14,563 bases of DNA from Lachnospiraceae bacterium UBA3692 (GTDB lineage: Bacteria; Bacillota; Clostridia; Lachnospirales; Lachnospiraceae): NCBI GenBank assembly GCA_002372815.1, contig DFIR01000076.1, positions 1-14,563 of the forward strand, read 5' to 3'. The notes beneath the pieces are model-generated. The model saw nothing but the letters and a program-made list of their open reading frames with translations. It did not search any database and was not told the origin of the DNA. Positions 6,697 to 13,038 of this stretch are shown piece by piece. Numbering within the stretch: position 1 is the stretch's first letter; every line of letters starts with the position of its first letter. The translations under genes were made by a program, and so were the position numbers.

Positions 6697-7016
6697 TCAC
6701 GCAGCGGACGGTTCTCTGTGTGAGGCCTGATTCAAAAATGTCGCCCTGCAGCCGTGATATCTACGATCACTTCGCAGAGATCCACATAGACCTGCACGGA
6801 GCGCCTGATGGGCAATGATTGGGCTCGTTCCCCGCTCTGATGAGCGGGGAACTCAGACAGTAGATCAATTCCGGCCGCAGCCCGAAGCCGCGGCCTTCAG
6901 CCCATCAGACGCCCTGTGCATGCCAGGTGTATCAAACTGCTCGTTCAAAGTAGTTCTCCCGGCTGCAGGGTGTCATTTTTGGCAGTGCTCACAGCAGAGA
7001 GCCGTCCCGTCTGCTG
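6697..7016. repeat. Palindromic element A (~320 bp, REP-like hairpins at both ends)
   Basis: The whole segment is an imperfect inverted repeat of itself. The left end has hairpin TCACGCAG / 11-nt loop / CTGTGTGA (6697-6723). The right end has CAGCAGA / 11-nt loop / TCTGCTG (6992-7016). The loops carry GGACGGTT and its complement-type GCCGTCCC. Internal arms match, for example CAAAAATG (6733-6740) with CATTTTTG (6974-6981), and CCTGCAGCCG against CGGCTGCAGG. The apex holds two hairpins: GTTCCCCGCTC-TGAT-GAGCGGGGAAC (6827-6852) and a TTCGG-loop stem (6873-6895, read on the minus strand). It would fold into a T- or Y-shaped structure as RNA or single-stranded DNA. No coding sequence is supported. 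Confidence 0.85.
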
Positions 7017-7065
7017 TCCCTGCAGGAACAGGAGGACCGGATCCTGCCGCTGAACCCGAGGAAGG
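7017..7065. other. Spacer between palindromic elements A and B
   Basis: About 49 bases containing small repeats around CAGGAACAGG and CCGGATCCTG, with no gene. It contains nothing that matches the arms well, so it marks the junction between the two palindromes. Confidence 0.5.
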
Positions 7066-7383
7066 CCGCACAGACGGTTCCGGTGTGAGCCGGCGTGAAC
7101 AGCCGTCCTGTATCCGTGAGAGACACTTTTGAACGAGCGGCTTGACGCACCAGAACTGGGCAAGGTATCTGCCGGGTCAAATGCCGCAGCTTCGGGCTGC
7201 GGCATTTGTTGATCCCAATGTCTGAGGGGACCGCTCATCAGAGCGGAACCCGAGTTGGATCATTGCCCGGCAGGTACCCTGCCCAGGTCTAAGTGCGTCT
7301 CCGCGCAGTGAACCGTGACTCTCACGGATACAGGAGGGATGTTCATGGGAGAGGCCTCACACAGAGAACCGTCCCCTGTGTGA
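7066..7383. repeat. Palindromic element B (~318 bp, inverted copy of element A)
   Basis: A second imperfect palindrome with the same parts as element A in the opposite order. It opens with a weak CACA / 11-nt / TGTG hairpin (7069-7087). A TTCGG-loop hairpin with a perfect 13-bp stem follows (7178-7208), then CCGCTC-ATCA-GAGCGG (7231-7246), and it ends with TCACACAG / 11-nt / CTGTGTGA (7357-7383). Outer arms match, for example TATCCGTGAGAG (7111-7122) with CTCTCACGGATA (7319-7330). The outermost 32 bases of A and B (6697-6728 and 7352-7383) are inverted copies with two differences. It ends 13 bases from the tetR-like stop codon. Confidence 0.85.
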
Positions 7384-7395
7384 CCCTGTGTGAGG

Positions 7396-8106
7396 TCAGG
7401 TGCGCCAGCCGGCGGACTGGTCCTGGAGGAGGCCGACGATCCCGAGGAAGGCGATGCGGCTGACCTGGCGGGAGAGGTCCTCGAGGCTGCCGTTCTTGCC
7501 GTTTTCGAACCAGCGGCGGTAGGCGGCGACGGTGCCGGCGACGGAGTAGTCGATCAGGAATTCCAGGAGCTCCTCGTCCATCCGGACCTGGCGGCGCACG
7601 GCGTCGAGCAGGTAGGCCTTGAGGACGAGGACGATCTTGCTGAGGAGGGAGTTCATGCTGTCCGCGGCGAAGATGCCGTCGTAGAGGTCCAGGTCCGTGT
7701 AGATCAGCCGCGCGAGCGCGAGAAAGCCCTTGGTGGGGTCATCCGTCATCTCCTGAAAGCGCAGGCCTGCCAGCGCCTCCCGGAACTCCGCGACGATCTG
7801 GTTCTCGATCTCATCCAGGACCATCGAGACGTCGCTGTAGTAGTTGTAGAAGGTCTTGCGGTTGACGTTGGCCGCCTGCGAGAGCTCTGTGACGGTGATC
7901 TCGGTGAGCGGCTTCTGCGCGAGCAGGTGCAGAAGGGCGCCCTGTATGGATGCTTTTGTGCGCAGGATGCGGCGGTCCGTCCGGCGGGCGTCCTGCACGG
8001 AGGGGGCGGAGGGAGCGGAGCCGGTGCTGCCTGCGGGTGAAGGCGCGTCCGCGCTGCGGCGGGCCGGTGAGAGGGCGGTGCGGGGCTTCTTTTTGACTTC
8101 TGGCAT
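7396..8106 (-). CDS. TetR/AcrR family transcriptional regulator
   Basis: A 236-aa regulator. Residues 1-42 form a Lys/Pro/Ala/Ser-rich, probably disordered extension, which makes the protein longer than the usual ~190-200 aa. The TetR DNA-binding domain spans about 46-100, with the helix-turn-helix at LTEITVTELSQAANVNRKTFYNYY (67-90). The C-terminal half is helical and ligand-binding, with no recognised effector signature. The ATG at 8106 is fixed by GGAGG about 8 bases upstream; the frame stays open much further upstream across degV, but that is a shadow. It is divergent from degV with a 192-base shared promoter region holding inverted and direct repeats, so control of degV and of itself is likely. 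Confidence 0.9.
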   Translation of the reverse strand: MPEVKKKPRTALSPARRSADAPSPAGSTGSAPSAPSVQDARRTDRRILRTKASIQGALLHLLAQKPLTEITVTELSQAANVNRKTFYNYYSDVSMVLDEIENQIVAEFREALAGLRFQEMTDDPTKGFLALARLIYTDLDLYDGIFAADSMNSLLSKIVLVLKAYLLDAVRRQVRMDEELLEFLIDYSVAGTVAAYRRWFENGKNGSLEDLSRQVSRIAFLGIVGLLQDQSAGWRT

Positions 8107-8147
8107 TTTGCAGCCTCCGGAATCTTTTATACAAGTTGCGCCATATG

Positions 8148-8225
8148 TGTGTATTATCCCCCATGCCGGAGAGGATTTGGGGTTGTACGGATTCCACACA
8201 TTTGTATAATAATACACAGTTGTAC
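8148..8225. promoter_or_regulatory. tetR-degV shared control region with repeats
   Basis: A 10-bp inverted repeat, TGTGTATTAT (8148-8157) and ATAATACACA (8209-8218), brackets the region. A direct repeat GTTGTAC occurs at 8182-8188 and 8219-8225. For degV, TTGTAC (8183-8188), a 16-base spacer and perfect TATAAT (8205-8210) make a reasonable promoter. One arm of the inverted repeat overlaps this -10 and the other contains a GATAAT-like -10 on the minus strand. This fits two operator half-sites controlling both directions. Confidence 0.5.
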
Positions 8226-8298
8226 CGATAACAAGTAAACACGCGGATATGAAGCCTGTGTTGCCGGCAGTATCCGGGACTGTCCGGAAGGAGTCGAA

Positions 8299-9180
8299 AT
8301 GGAGCAGTATACGATCGCGATCGATGCCTCGGTGGATATCGAGGAATCTTATCTGAAGGAAAACGGGATCACACTCATCCCCATGAAGTATATGCTGGGA
8401 GGGAAGGAGTGCGTTCTGGAGAAGAGGCTCACGGAAGACGAGATGCACGCCTTCTACGATGCGATGCGGGACGGGGCGCCCGTGAGCACCAGCCAGATCA
8501 CACCGTTCTTCTATGAGGAGGTGTTCGGCAGGGAGGCGGCCGCAGGAAACAATGTCCTGTACCTGTCGCTGTCGGGCGGCCTCAGCAACACGTATAATTC
8601 GGCCTGCAGCGCCGTGCAGGATCTGAAAGAGGACTATCCTGATTTCCAGGCGGAAGTCGTGGACACGCTGGCGGCCACCGGCGGTATGGGACTTCTGCTG
8701 ATCAAGGCGGTGGAAGGCCGCGCGCAGGGGCTGTCCCTTGCAGAGAACGCGGCGAAGCTGCGGGATCTGGCGAAGAAGGTCTGCCACTGGTTCTTCGTCG
8801 ACGATCTGGTCTACCTGCGCAGGGGCGGACGGATCAGCGCGGCGACCGCGATCGCCGGCGCGATGCTGAACATCAAGCCGGTCCTCCGGATCGATGAGGA
8901 GGGCAAGCTGATCAGCTTCAGCAAGCAGCGCGGCCTGCCGAGAGTCAAGCGGTTCCTGGCCGAGGAGTTCGAGGCGGCGAAGGAGCCGGCGCTCGGGCAT
9001 GATGTGGTGCTCATCCACGCGGACTGCGAGGACCGGATCCCGGATCTGCGGGACAAGGTACTGGCGGCGGACCCGGAGGCGAAGATCCACATCTGCTCCC
9101 TGAGCCCGATCATCGGCGCGCACACCGGTCCCGGCATGATGGCGGTGATCCATTTCGGGAAGAGGGATTTGACACTCTGA
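8299..9180 (+). CDS. DegV family fatty-acid-binding protein (FakB-like)
   Basis: A 293-aa DegV protein. Members bind a fatty acid in a cleft between two domains and, as FakB, present it to the kinase FakA for phosphorylation. Visible hallmarks are an opening IDASVDI in place of the usual DSxxD pattern, VSTSQITP (62-69), SLSGGLSNTY (90-99), VVDTLAATGG, FVDDLVYLRRGGRIS, KPVLRIDEEGKL and IGAHTGPG. AAGGAG stands 5 bases before the ATG. No FakA/DhaK-like gene is next to it in the window, so its kinase must be elsewhere. It is divergent from a TetR regulator, which probably senses a lipid-related signal, by inference. A terminator follows 24 bases after the stop. Confidence 0.93.
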   Translation: MEQYTIAIDASVDIEESYLKENGITLIPMKYMLGGKECVLEKRLTEDEMHAFYDAMRDGAPVSTSQITPFFYEEVFGREAAAGNNVLYLSLSGGLSNTYNSACSAVQDLKEDYPDFQAEVVDTLAATGGMGLLLIKAVEGRAQGLSLAENAAKLRDLAKKVCHWFFVDDLVYLRRGGRISAATAIAGAMLNIKPVLRIDEEGKLISFSKQRGLPRVKRFLAEEFEAAKEPALGHDVVLIHADCEDRIPDLRDKVLAADPEAKIHICSLSPIIGAHTGPGMMAVIHFGKRDLTL

Positions 9181-9203
9181 CAGCTTTTGTCATAGAATGC
9201 AGG

Positions 9204-9240
9204 AAGGCCGACGCGCATGGCGCAGCCGGCCTTTTCTTTT
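9204..9240 (+). terminator. Intrinsic terminator of degV
   Basis: AAGGCCG (9204-9210) pairs with CGGCCTT (9227-9233), with an inner GCGC/GCGC stem and a small bulge. TTTTCTTTT follows. It lies just after degV and before the DAHP synthase gene. Confidence 0.8.
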
Positions 9241-9307
9241 GCAATATTGCGGCAGACAACAGAGAGAAGAAAGGCCCGCGGCGGGCGGGCAGACGGGGAA
9301 GAGAGTT

Positions 9308-10336
9308 ATGCAGATGGAGTTTATCCGCAGACTTCCCACACCGGAGGAACTCAAGGAGATGTATCCGGTGGACGCGAAGATCCGCGCAGTGAAGGAAGAG
9401 AGAGACCGCGAGATCGCGGAAGTGTTCAAGGGGGAGAGCGACAGGTTCCTCCTGGTCATCGGCCCCTGCAGCGCCGACAACGAGGAGGCGGTACTGGAAT
9501 ATATGTACCGGCTCGCACGCATCAATGAGAAGGTCCGGGACAAGCTCCTGATCGTACCGCGCGTCTATACGAACAAGCCGCGGACCAAAGGCGTGGGCTA
9601 CAAAGGCATGCTCCACCAGCCCGACGTGCACCGGGGCGAGGACATGCTGGCGGGCATCATCGCGATCCGGGAGATGCACACGAGGGTCGTGCGGGAGACC
9701 GGGTTCACCTGCGCCGAGGAGATGCTGTATCCGGAGAACCACCGGTACCTCAGCGACCTGCTCTCCTATGTGGCGGTCGGCGCGAGGAGCGTGGAGGACC
9801 AGCAGCACCGCCTGGTGGCCAGCGGGATCGGCATTCCCGCCGGTATGAAGAATCCGACCAGCGGCGACATCACGGTCATGATGAATTCGATCACGGCGGC
9901 GCAGAGCCCGCAGCGGTTCCAGTACCGGGGCTGGGAAGTGCAGACCCCCGGCAATCCGCTGGCCCATGCTATCCTGCGGGGATTCGTGAACCATTTCGGG
10001 CAGAGCATGCCCAATTACCACTACGAGGACCTGCAGCGCCTCAATGATGCCTATCAGAAGAGCGGCCTCGCGAATCCGGCGGTGGTCGTGGACGTGAATC
10101 ACGCCAACTCGGGCAAGCGGTATCTCGAGCAGATCCGGATCTCGAAGGACGTGCTGCACAGCCGGCACGTCTCCCCGGAGATCGCCCGGCTCGTCAAGGG
10201 ACTGATGATCGAGAGCTATCTGGAGGACGGCTCCCAGCCCGTCGACGGCGGCGTGTTCGGAAAGTCCATCACGGACCCCTGCCTCGGATGGACGGGGACA
10301 GAGCGGCTGCTCCTGGAACTGGCGGAAATCGTGTGA
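9308..10336 (+). CDS. aroF: 3-deoxy-7-phosphoheptulonate synthase (class I DAHP synthase)
   Basis: A 342-aa type I-alpha DAHP synthase. It condenses phosphoenolpyruvate with erythrose 4-phosphate, the first step of the shikimate pathway, in the cytoplasm. Motifs in order: GPCSADN (52-58, with metal-binding C54), PRVYTNKPRT (84-93), GYKGMLHQPD, ARSVEDQQHRLVASG, KNPTSGD, DVNHANSGK (metal His), MIESYLEDG (metal Glu) and KSITDPCLGW (metal Asp). The start at 9308 follows GGGGAAGAGAG; an in-frame ATG at 9197 would overlap the degV terminator and add an unrelated Arg/Gln-rich leader. Isozyme type (AroF, G or H) and which amino acid inhibits it cannot be read here. No T-box or trp leader is seen in the short upstream gap. 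Confidence 0.94.
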   Translation: MQMEFIRRLPTPEELKEMYPVDAKIRAVKEERDREIAEVFKGESDRFLLVIGPCSADNEEAVLEYMYRLARINEKVRDKLLIVPRVYTNKPRTKGVGYKGMLHQPDVHRGEDMLAGIIAIREMHTRVVRETGFTCAEEMLYPENHRYLSDLLSYVAVGARSVEDQQHRLVASGIGIPAGMKNPTSGDITVMMNSITAAQSPQRFQYRGWEVQTPGNPLAHAILRGFVNHFGQSMPNYHYEDLQRLNDAYQKSGLANPAVVVDVNHANSGKRYLEQIRISKDVLHSRHVSPEIARLVKGLMIESYLEDGSQPVDGGVFGKSITDPCLGWTGTERLLLELAEIV

Positions 10337-10344
10337 ACAAACAG

Positions 10345-10381
10345 GGCGGACGGATTGAACAATTCTGCCCCATCGTCCGCC
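10345..10381. other. Hairpin after the DAHP synthase stop
   Basis: GGCGGACG (10345-10352) pairs with CGTCCGCC (10374-10381). No T tract follows, so it is not a terminator by itself. Directly after it comes TATAAT (10387-10392) with no good -35. Confidence 0.4.
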
Positions 10382-10426
10382 GGTTGTATAATATAAGAAC
10401 GATTAAAATAAAGGATGACAGAACAG

Positions 10427-10465
10427 AAAAGTCCCCCGGCAGCATCTGCTGCAGGGGACTTTTTG
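10427..10465. terminator. Bidirectional intrinsic terminator
   Basis: AAAAGTCCCC (10427-10436) pairs with GGGGACTTTT (10454-10463), with an inner CAGC/GCTG stem. A runs and T runs flank it on both strands. It serves the convergent DAHP synthase (+) and XRE regulator (-) genes. Confidence 0.9.
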
Positions 10466-10509
10466 CTGTGTTCCGGGTTCTGTGCTCGGATGATCGGGTG
10501 CGATCCTGC

Positions 10510-10785
10510 TTACTTGTGTCCGCCTTTCTTCTCAGCGGGTGCGGGGTCTTCCAGCAGGTCATCGTAGCTGCAGCCAAGGATCTCACGGATCGCCTTGAGC
10601 TGTTCGAGGGAGATGTGCTGCCGGCCGCCCTCGATCTTCACCAGACTCTCCCTGGTCAGCGGGACATTGAACAGCTGTACACGAGAGGCCATCTCTGTCT
10701 GTCCGATCCCTTCATCCAGCCGGATGCGCCGGATGTTCGTCCCGATCGTGTTGGCATCGTCTGCCTTGATCTTGTGTTTTCCCAT
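10510..10785 (-). CDS. Small XRE-family helix-turn-helix regulator
   Basis: A 91-aa protein that is almost only a Cro/CI-type HTH domain. NIGTNIRRIRLDEGIGQTEMAS-like helices occupy about 13-34. A recognition segment around LTRESLVKIEGGRQHISLEQLKAI spans about 43-66, and ILGCSYDDLLED follows before a short charged tail (PAPAEKKGGHK). The loop between the first two helix pairs (RVQLFNVPL) is slightly longer than in phage repressors. It probably binds DNA as a dimer; the target is unknown. GGTGG precedes the ATG. The upstream 100 bases are strongly AT-rich, with TATAAT on the minus strand (10851-10846). No toxin or phage gene is adjacent. Confidence 0.85.
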   Translation of the reverse strand: MGKHKIKADDANTIGTNIRRIRLDEGIGQTEMASRVQLFNVPLTRESLVKIEGGRQHISLEQLKAIREILGCSYDDLLEDPAPAEKKGGHK

Positions 10786-11081
10786 AAATAACCACCGTAT
10801 AAACCCTATAGGACTTCTTTATTTTCCCTTTGATTATTTTACTATATTATATTACAACGTTTTCATAAAGGGACTTGAACAGGTTCGAAAAAGTGATTAA
10901 GTATTTGAAAACGAATAATTCTTTATCAGAGAATATGTGCAAAACGGGGGAATGGATCCTGGCGTATATCTTCCCTCTTTTATCCGTTGTCAGAAGTCGC
11001 GGAAATGTGTAAAATAGTCGTATATGTCCAGCTATGAAAGACGGCGGACGATTACGGACGACAGACGGAACGGAGAGAACG
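10786..11081. promoter_or_regulatory. AT-rich divergent control region between XRE gene and atp operon
   Basis: A 296-base non-coding gap. The left part (10800-10870) is AT-rich and holds the likely minus-strand promoter of the XRE gene (TATAAT at 10851-10846, -35 unclear). The middle (10880-10985) shows nothing I can assign. The right part carries the atp promoter (10987-11015). Confidence 0.5.
10987..11015 (+). promoter_or_regulatory. Promoter of the ATP synthase operon
   Basis: TTGTCA (10987-10992), a 17-base spacer and TAAAAT (11010-11015): each hexamer is one base off the sigmaA consensus. Transcription would start near 11022, leaving a leader of about 60 nt before atpZ. Confidence 0.7.
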
Positions 11082-11354
11082 ATGAAGATGAACTGGTCAG
11101 AGATCACACAGCGTCTGGTCATGATCGGGCAGCTGGGGCTGGCGCTCCTGATGCCGCTCCTTCTGTGTCTGGCCGTCTGCTACCTGCTCTGCACGCGCCT
11201 GGGACTGCCGCTCTGGATCTATCTTCCGGGCTTCGTCTTCGGGCTGGGCAGTTCGTTTATGACAGCTTACAAGTTCTGGCTGCAGGTGATGCAGCGGGAG
11301 AAGGAGGCGCAGGAGAAGGAGGAGCGGAACATCTCCTTCAACGCGCACAGATAG
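11082..11354 (+). CDS. atpZ: AtpZ/AtpI family protein (ATP synthase assembly factor)
   Basis: A 90-aa protein with two membrane helices (about 14-36 and 40-61) and a charged C-terminal tail rich in Glu, Lys and Gln. The GQLGLALLMPLLLC first helix and the GLGSSFMTAYKFW end of the second fit the AtpZ/AtpI family. Members sit first in F-type ATP synthase operons and help c-ring assembly or cation supply (Mg2+, Ca2+), by family knowledge. The start at 11082 follows GGAGAG; an ATG at 11034 would add 16 residues with no clear ribosome site. It is the first gene of the atp operon. Confidence 0.78.
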   Translation: MKMNWSEITQRLVMIGQLGLALLMPLLLCLAVCYLLCTRLGLPLWIYLPGFVFGLGSSFMTAYKFWLQVMQREKEAQEKEERNISFNAHR

Positions 11355-11371
11355 AACAGCGAGGAGAAGCG

Positions 11372-11845
11372 TTGAAACTTCAGTCAGCAGTTAAGAGAGA
11401 GACGGTCCTCACCGCTGCCGGAACGGCAGTGCTGAGCGCTGTGATGATCCTGGTCTTTTTCGGGCTCCACGCGGCGATGCCGGGGAAGGTGCCCGCAGGC
11501 CTGCCGGTGGTCCTGGGAGGAGTCCTGGGATGCGCGGTGGCGGTCGGGAATTTCTTCCTGATGGCCGTCACGGTGCAGAAGGTCGCTTCGATCGAGAATT
11601 ATGAAAACGCGTACCACGCGATGCAGATCAGCTACCGCTACAGGACCTTCCTGCAGCTCATCTGGTGTGTGCTGGCGATGGTGCTGCGGTTCATCAATCC
11701 GGTGGCGGGGATCCTCCCGCTGCTGTTTCCGAGCCTTCTTATCAAGGTCAGGGGAATCCTGTCAGGGACACAGGGAATGTCGCAGTCCCCGGCGGAATCC
11801 CGGTCAGATCCAGAGGAAAACGCACGGAAGGAGGTAAATGAGTAG
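11372..11845 (+). CDS. atpI: ATP synthase subunit I (ATP-synt_I family), TTG start
   Basis: A 157-aa membrane protein with about four helices: about 12-34, 42-66, and a hydrophobic region about 90-127 that could hold two. A polar, Ser/Pro/Glu-rich tail follows. This is the layout of the ATP-synt_I (AtpI) proteins, which precede subunit a in bacterial operons and assist c-ring assembly. The only start with a ribosome site is TTG at 11372, with GAGGAG (11361-11366) five bases ahead; the first in-frame ATG would lie well inside the first helix. The frame stays open upstream across atpZ, but that is a shadow. Its stop is two bases before atpB. The sequence is too divergent to assign beyond the family. 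Confidence 0.78.
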   Translation: MKLQSAVKRETVLTAAGTAVLSAVMILVFFGLHAAMPGKVPAGLPVVLGGVLGCAVAVGNFFLMAVTVQKVASIENYENAYHAMQISYRYRTFLQLIWCVLAMVLRFINPVAGILPLLFPSLLIKVRGILSGTQGMSQSPAESRSDPEENARKEVNE

Positions 11846-11847
11846 GT

Positions 11848-12609
11848 ATGGAATTTGACGTTACCGGTGCAAGGATCTTCCTTCGCATCCCGACCGGCAT
11901 TCCGATCCTGGGCGATTTCATGATCACCGAGACACTGGTGATCACATGGCTCGTGATGCTGATCATCACCGGGCTGTGCATCTTCCTGACACGAGACCTG
12001 AAGGTCGAGAACATCTCGAAACGGCAGGCAGTCGCGGAGATGATCGTGGAGGCGGCCAACAACCTGGTCCGGTCCAACACAGGCGGCACGAAGTTCGACA
12101 GACTGATCCCGTTCGTGTCAGCCCTGTTCGCGTCCAGTGTCGTGATGAACCTGATCAGCCTGATCGGATTCAGGAGCCCGACGGCGGACCTTTCGACAGA
12201 AGCCGGCTGGGCGATCGTGGTCTTCATCATGATCACATTCGAGAAGATCAAGGCGGGCGGATTGCTCGGCTACCTGAAGGGATTCACGCAGCCGATCCCG
12301 GTGATGACCCCCTTCAACATCCTGTCCGAGCTGGCGACGCCGGTCAGTATGGCCTGCCGTCACTTCGGCAATATCCTCTCGGGCGTCGTCATCAACGGTC
12401 TGATCTATGCGGCCCTCGCGGTCGCTTCGTCGGCGCTGCTGGGACTGATTCCCGGTGCGGTCGGCGATTTTCTCAGCCACATCCCGATCCTGGATGTCGG
12501 CCTGCCGGCGATCCTGTCCGTCTACTTCGACTGGTTCTCGGGCGTGATGCAGGCATTCATCTTCACGATGCTCACGATCATGTACATCGCGAACGCCGCG
12601 GAAGGCTGA
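11848..12609 (+). CDS. atpB: ATP synthase F0 subunit a
   Basis: A 253-aa integral membrane stator subunit that forms the ion half-channels against the c-ring. Five or six hydrophobic helices are visible. The essential arginine is R171 in MACRHFGNILSG, equivalent to Arg210 of the Escherichia coli protein. The preceding TPFNILSELATPVS and the C-terminal AFIFTMLTIMYIANA helix are also typical. The ATG at 11848 follows AAGGAGGTAA (11827-11836) at a rather long spacing of about 11 bases, partly overlapping the end of atpI, so its translation may be coupled to atpI. It is followed by a 104-base gap with a hairpin before atpE. Confidence 0.95.
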   Translation: MEFDVTGARIFLRIPTGIPILGDFMITETLVITWLVMLIITGLCIFLTRDLKVENISKRQAVAEMIVEAANNLVRSNTGGTKFDRLIPFVSALFASSVVMNLISLIGFRSPTADLSTEAGWAIVVFIMITFEKIKAGGLLGYLKGFTQPIPVMTPFNILSELATPVSMACRHFGNILSGVVINGLIYAALAVASSALLGLIPGAVGDFLSHIPILDVGLPAILSVYFDWFSGVMQAFIFTMLTIMYIANAAEG

Positions 12610-12656
12610 TCTTACAGCCCGCCAGGCGGCAGAAACTTCTTCGGAACGGCAGACTT

Positions 12657-12713
12657 CGCGGCGCACCGCCGCGGATGCAATAAAAACAAATCACATTTAT
12701 AAGGAGAAAGATC
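12657..12713 (+). promoter_or_regulatory. atpB-atpE intergenic hairpin and AU-rich atpE leader
   Basis: CGCGGCG-CAC-CGCCGCG (12657-12673) is a perfect 7-bp hairpin. It is followed by an A/T-rich, C/G-poor stretch (12678-12700) and then AAGGAG just before the atpE ATG. There is no T tract, so it is not a terminator. The layout resembles the unstructured AU-rich translation enhancer before atpE of E. coli, which raises c-subunit output to match the many copies in the ring. Confidence 0.5.
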
Positions 12714-12992
12714 ATGGATTTAACTATTCTCGCAAAAGGTATCGCTCTGGCAGGATGCGCCATCGGCGCCGGCTGTGCTCTGATCGCAGGTATCGGCCCT
12801 GGTATCGGTGAAGGCAACGCTGTCGCGAAGGCTCTGGAGGCCATCGGCCGTCAGCCCGAGTGCAAGGGCGACGTCACCAGCACGATGCTGCTCGGCTGCG
12901 CCATCGCGGAGACGACAGGTATTTACGGCTTCGTTACGGGCCTGCTGCTGATCTTCGTTGCGCCCGGCATGTTCATGGGCTACCTCGGCTGA
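12714..12992 (+). CDS. atpE: ATP synthase F0 subunit c, Na+-type ion site
   Basis: A 92-aa proteolipid of two helices (about 4-26 and 54-84) joined by the polar loop GRQPECKGD (45-53), which contacts the F1 central stalk. The GxGxG-rich first helix ends GIGPGIGEG with E33. The ion-binding carboxylate is E66, in IAETTGIYG, with T67, T68 and Y71. Relative to Ilyobacter tartaricus numbering (Q32, E65, S66, T67, Y70), this is a Na+-site pattern in which Gln32 is replaced by Glu, as in the two-carboxylate rotor of Fusobacterium nucleatum. Codon choice (GGT and GCT near the start) hints at high expression. AAGGAG precedes the ATG. The H+-type proteolipid lacks the ET/ST-T pair. Confidence 0.96.
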   Translation: MDLTILAKGIALAGCAIGAGCALIAGIGPGIGEGNAVAKALEAIGRQPECKGDVTSTMLLGCAIAETTGIYGFVTGLLLIFVAPGMFMGYLG

Positions 12993-13038
12993 GTGATCGG
13001 AGACAGAAACCGGAATTAACCGAGGGGAGGCAGAATCA

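Noticed and set aside
6815..7238. Open frames inside the paired palindromes (both strands)
   Set aside because: Both arms of the palindromes are covered by inverted repeats and hairpins. The frames have no ribosome site or motif, and the structure explains the sequence better.
8107..9153. Upstream extension of the tetR frame (585 aa in total)
   Set aside because: The extension is antisense to degV. GGAGG and an ATG at 8106 mark the true start.
9197..9307. Longer start for the DAHP synthase at 9197
   Set aside because: The extra 37 residues overlap the degV terminator, are unlike the family N-terminus and lack a ribosome site.
9241..9307. T-box or tryptophan/tyrosine leader before the DAHP synthase gene
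   Set aside because: The gap after the degV terminator is under 70 bases, with no T-box sequence and no leader peptide or antiterminator.
9110..10168. 352-aa minus-strand frame across the DAHP synthase gene
   Set aside because: It is antisense to a protein with all DAHP synthase motifs; its His/Arg/Leu-rich content is a shadow pattern.
10510..10785. Prophage repressor or toxin-antitoxin reading of the small XRE protein
   Set aside because: No phage, integrase or toxin gene is nearby, and the flanking genes are housekeeping.
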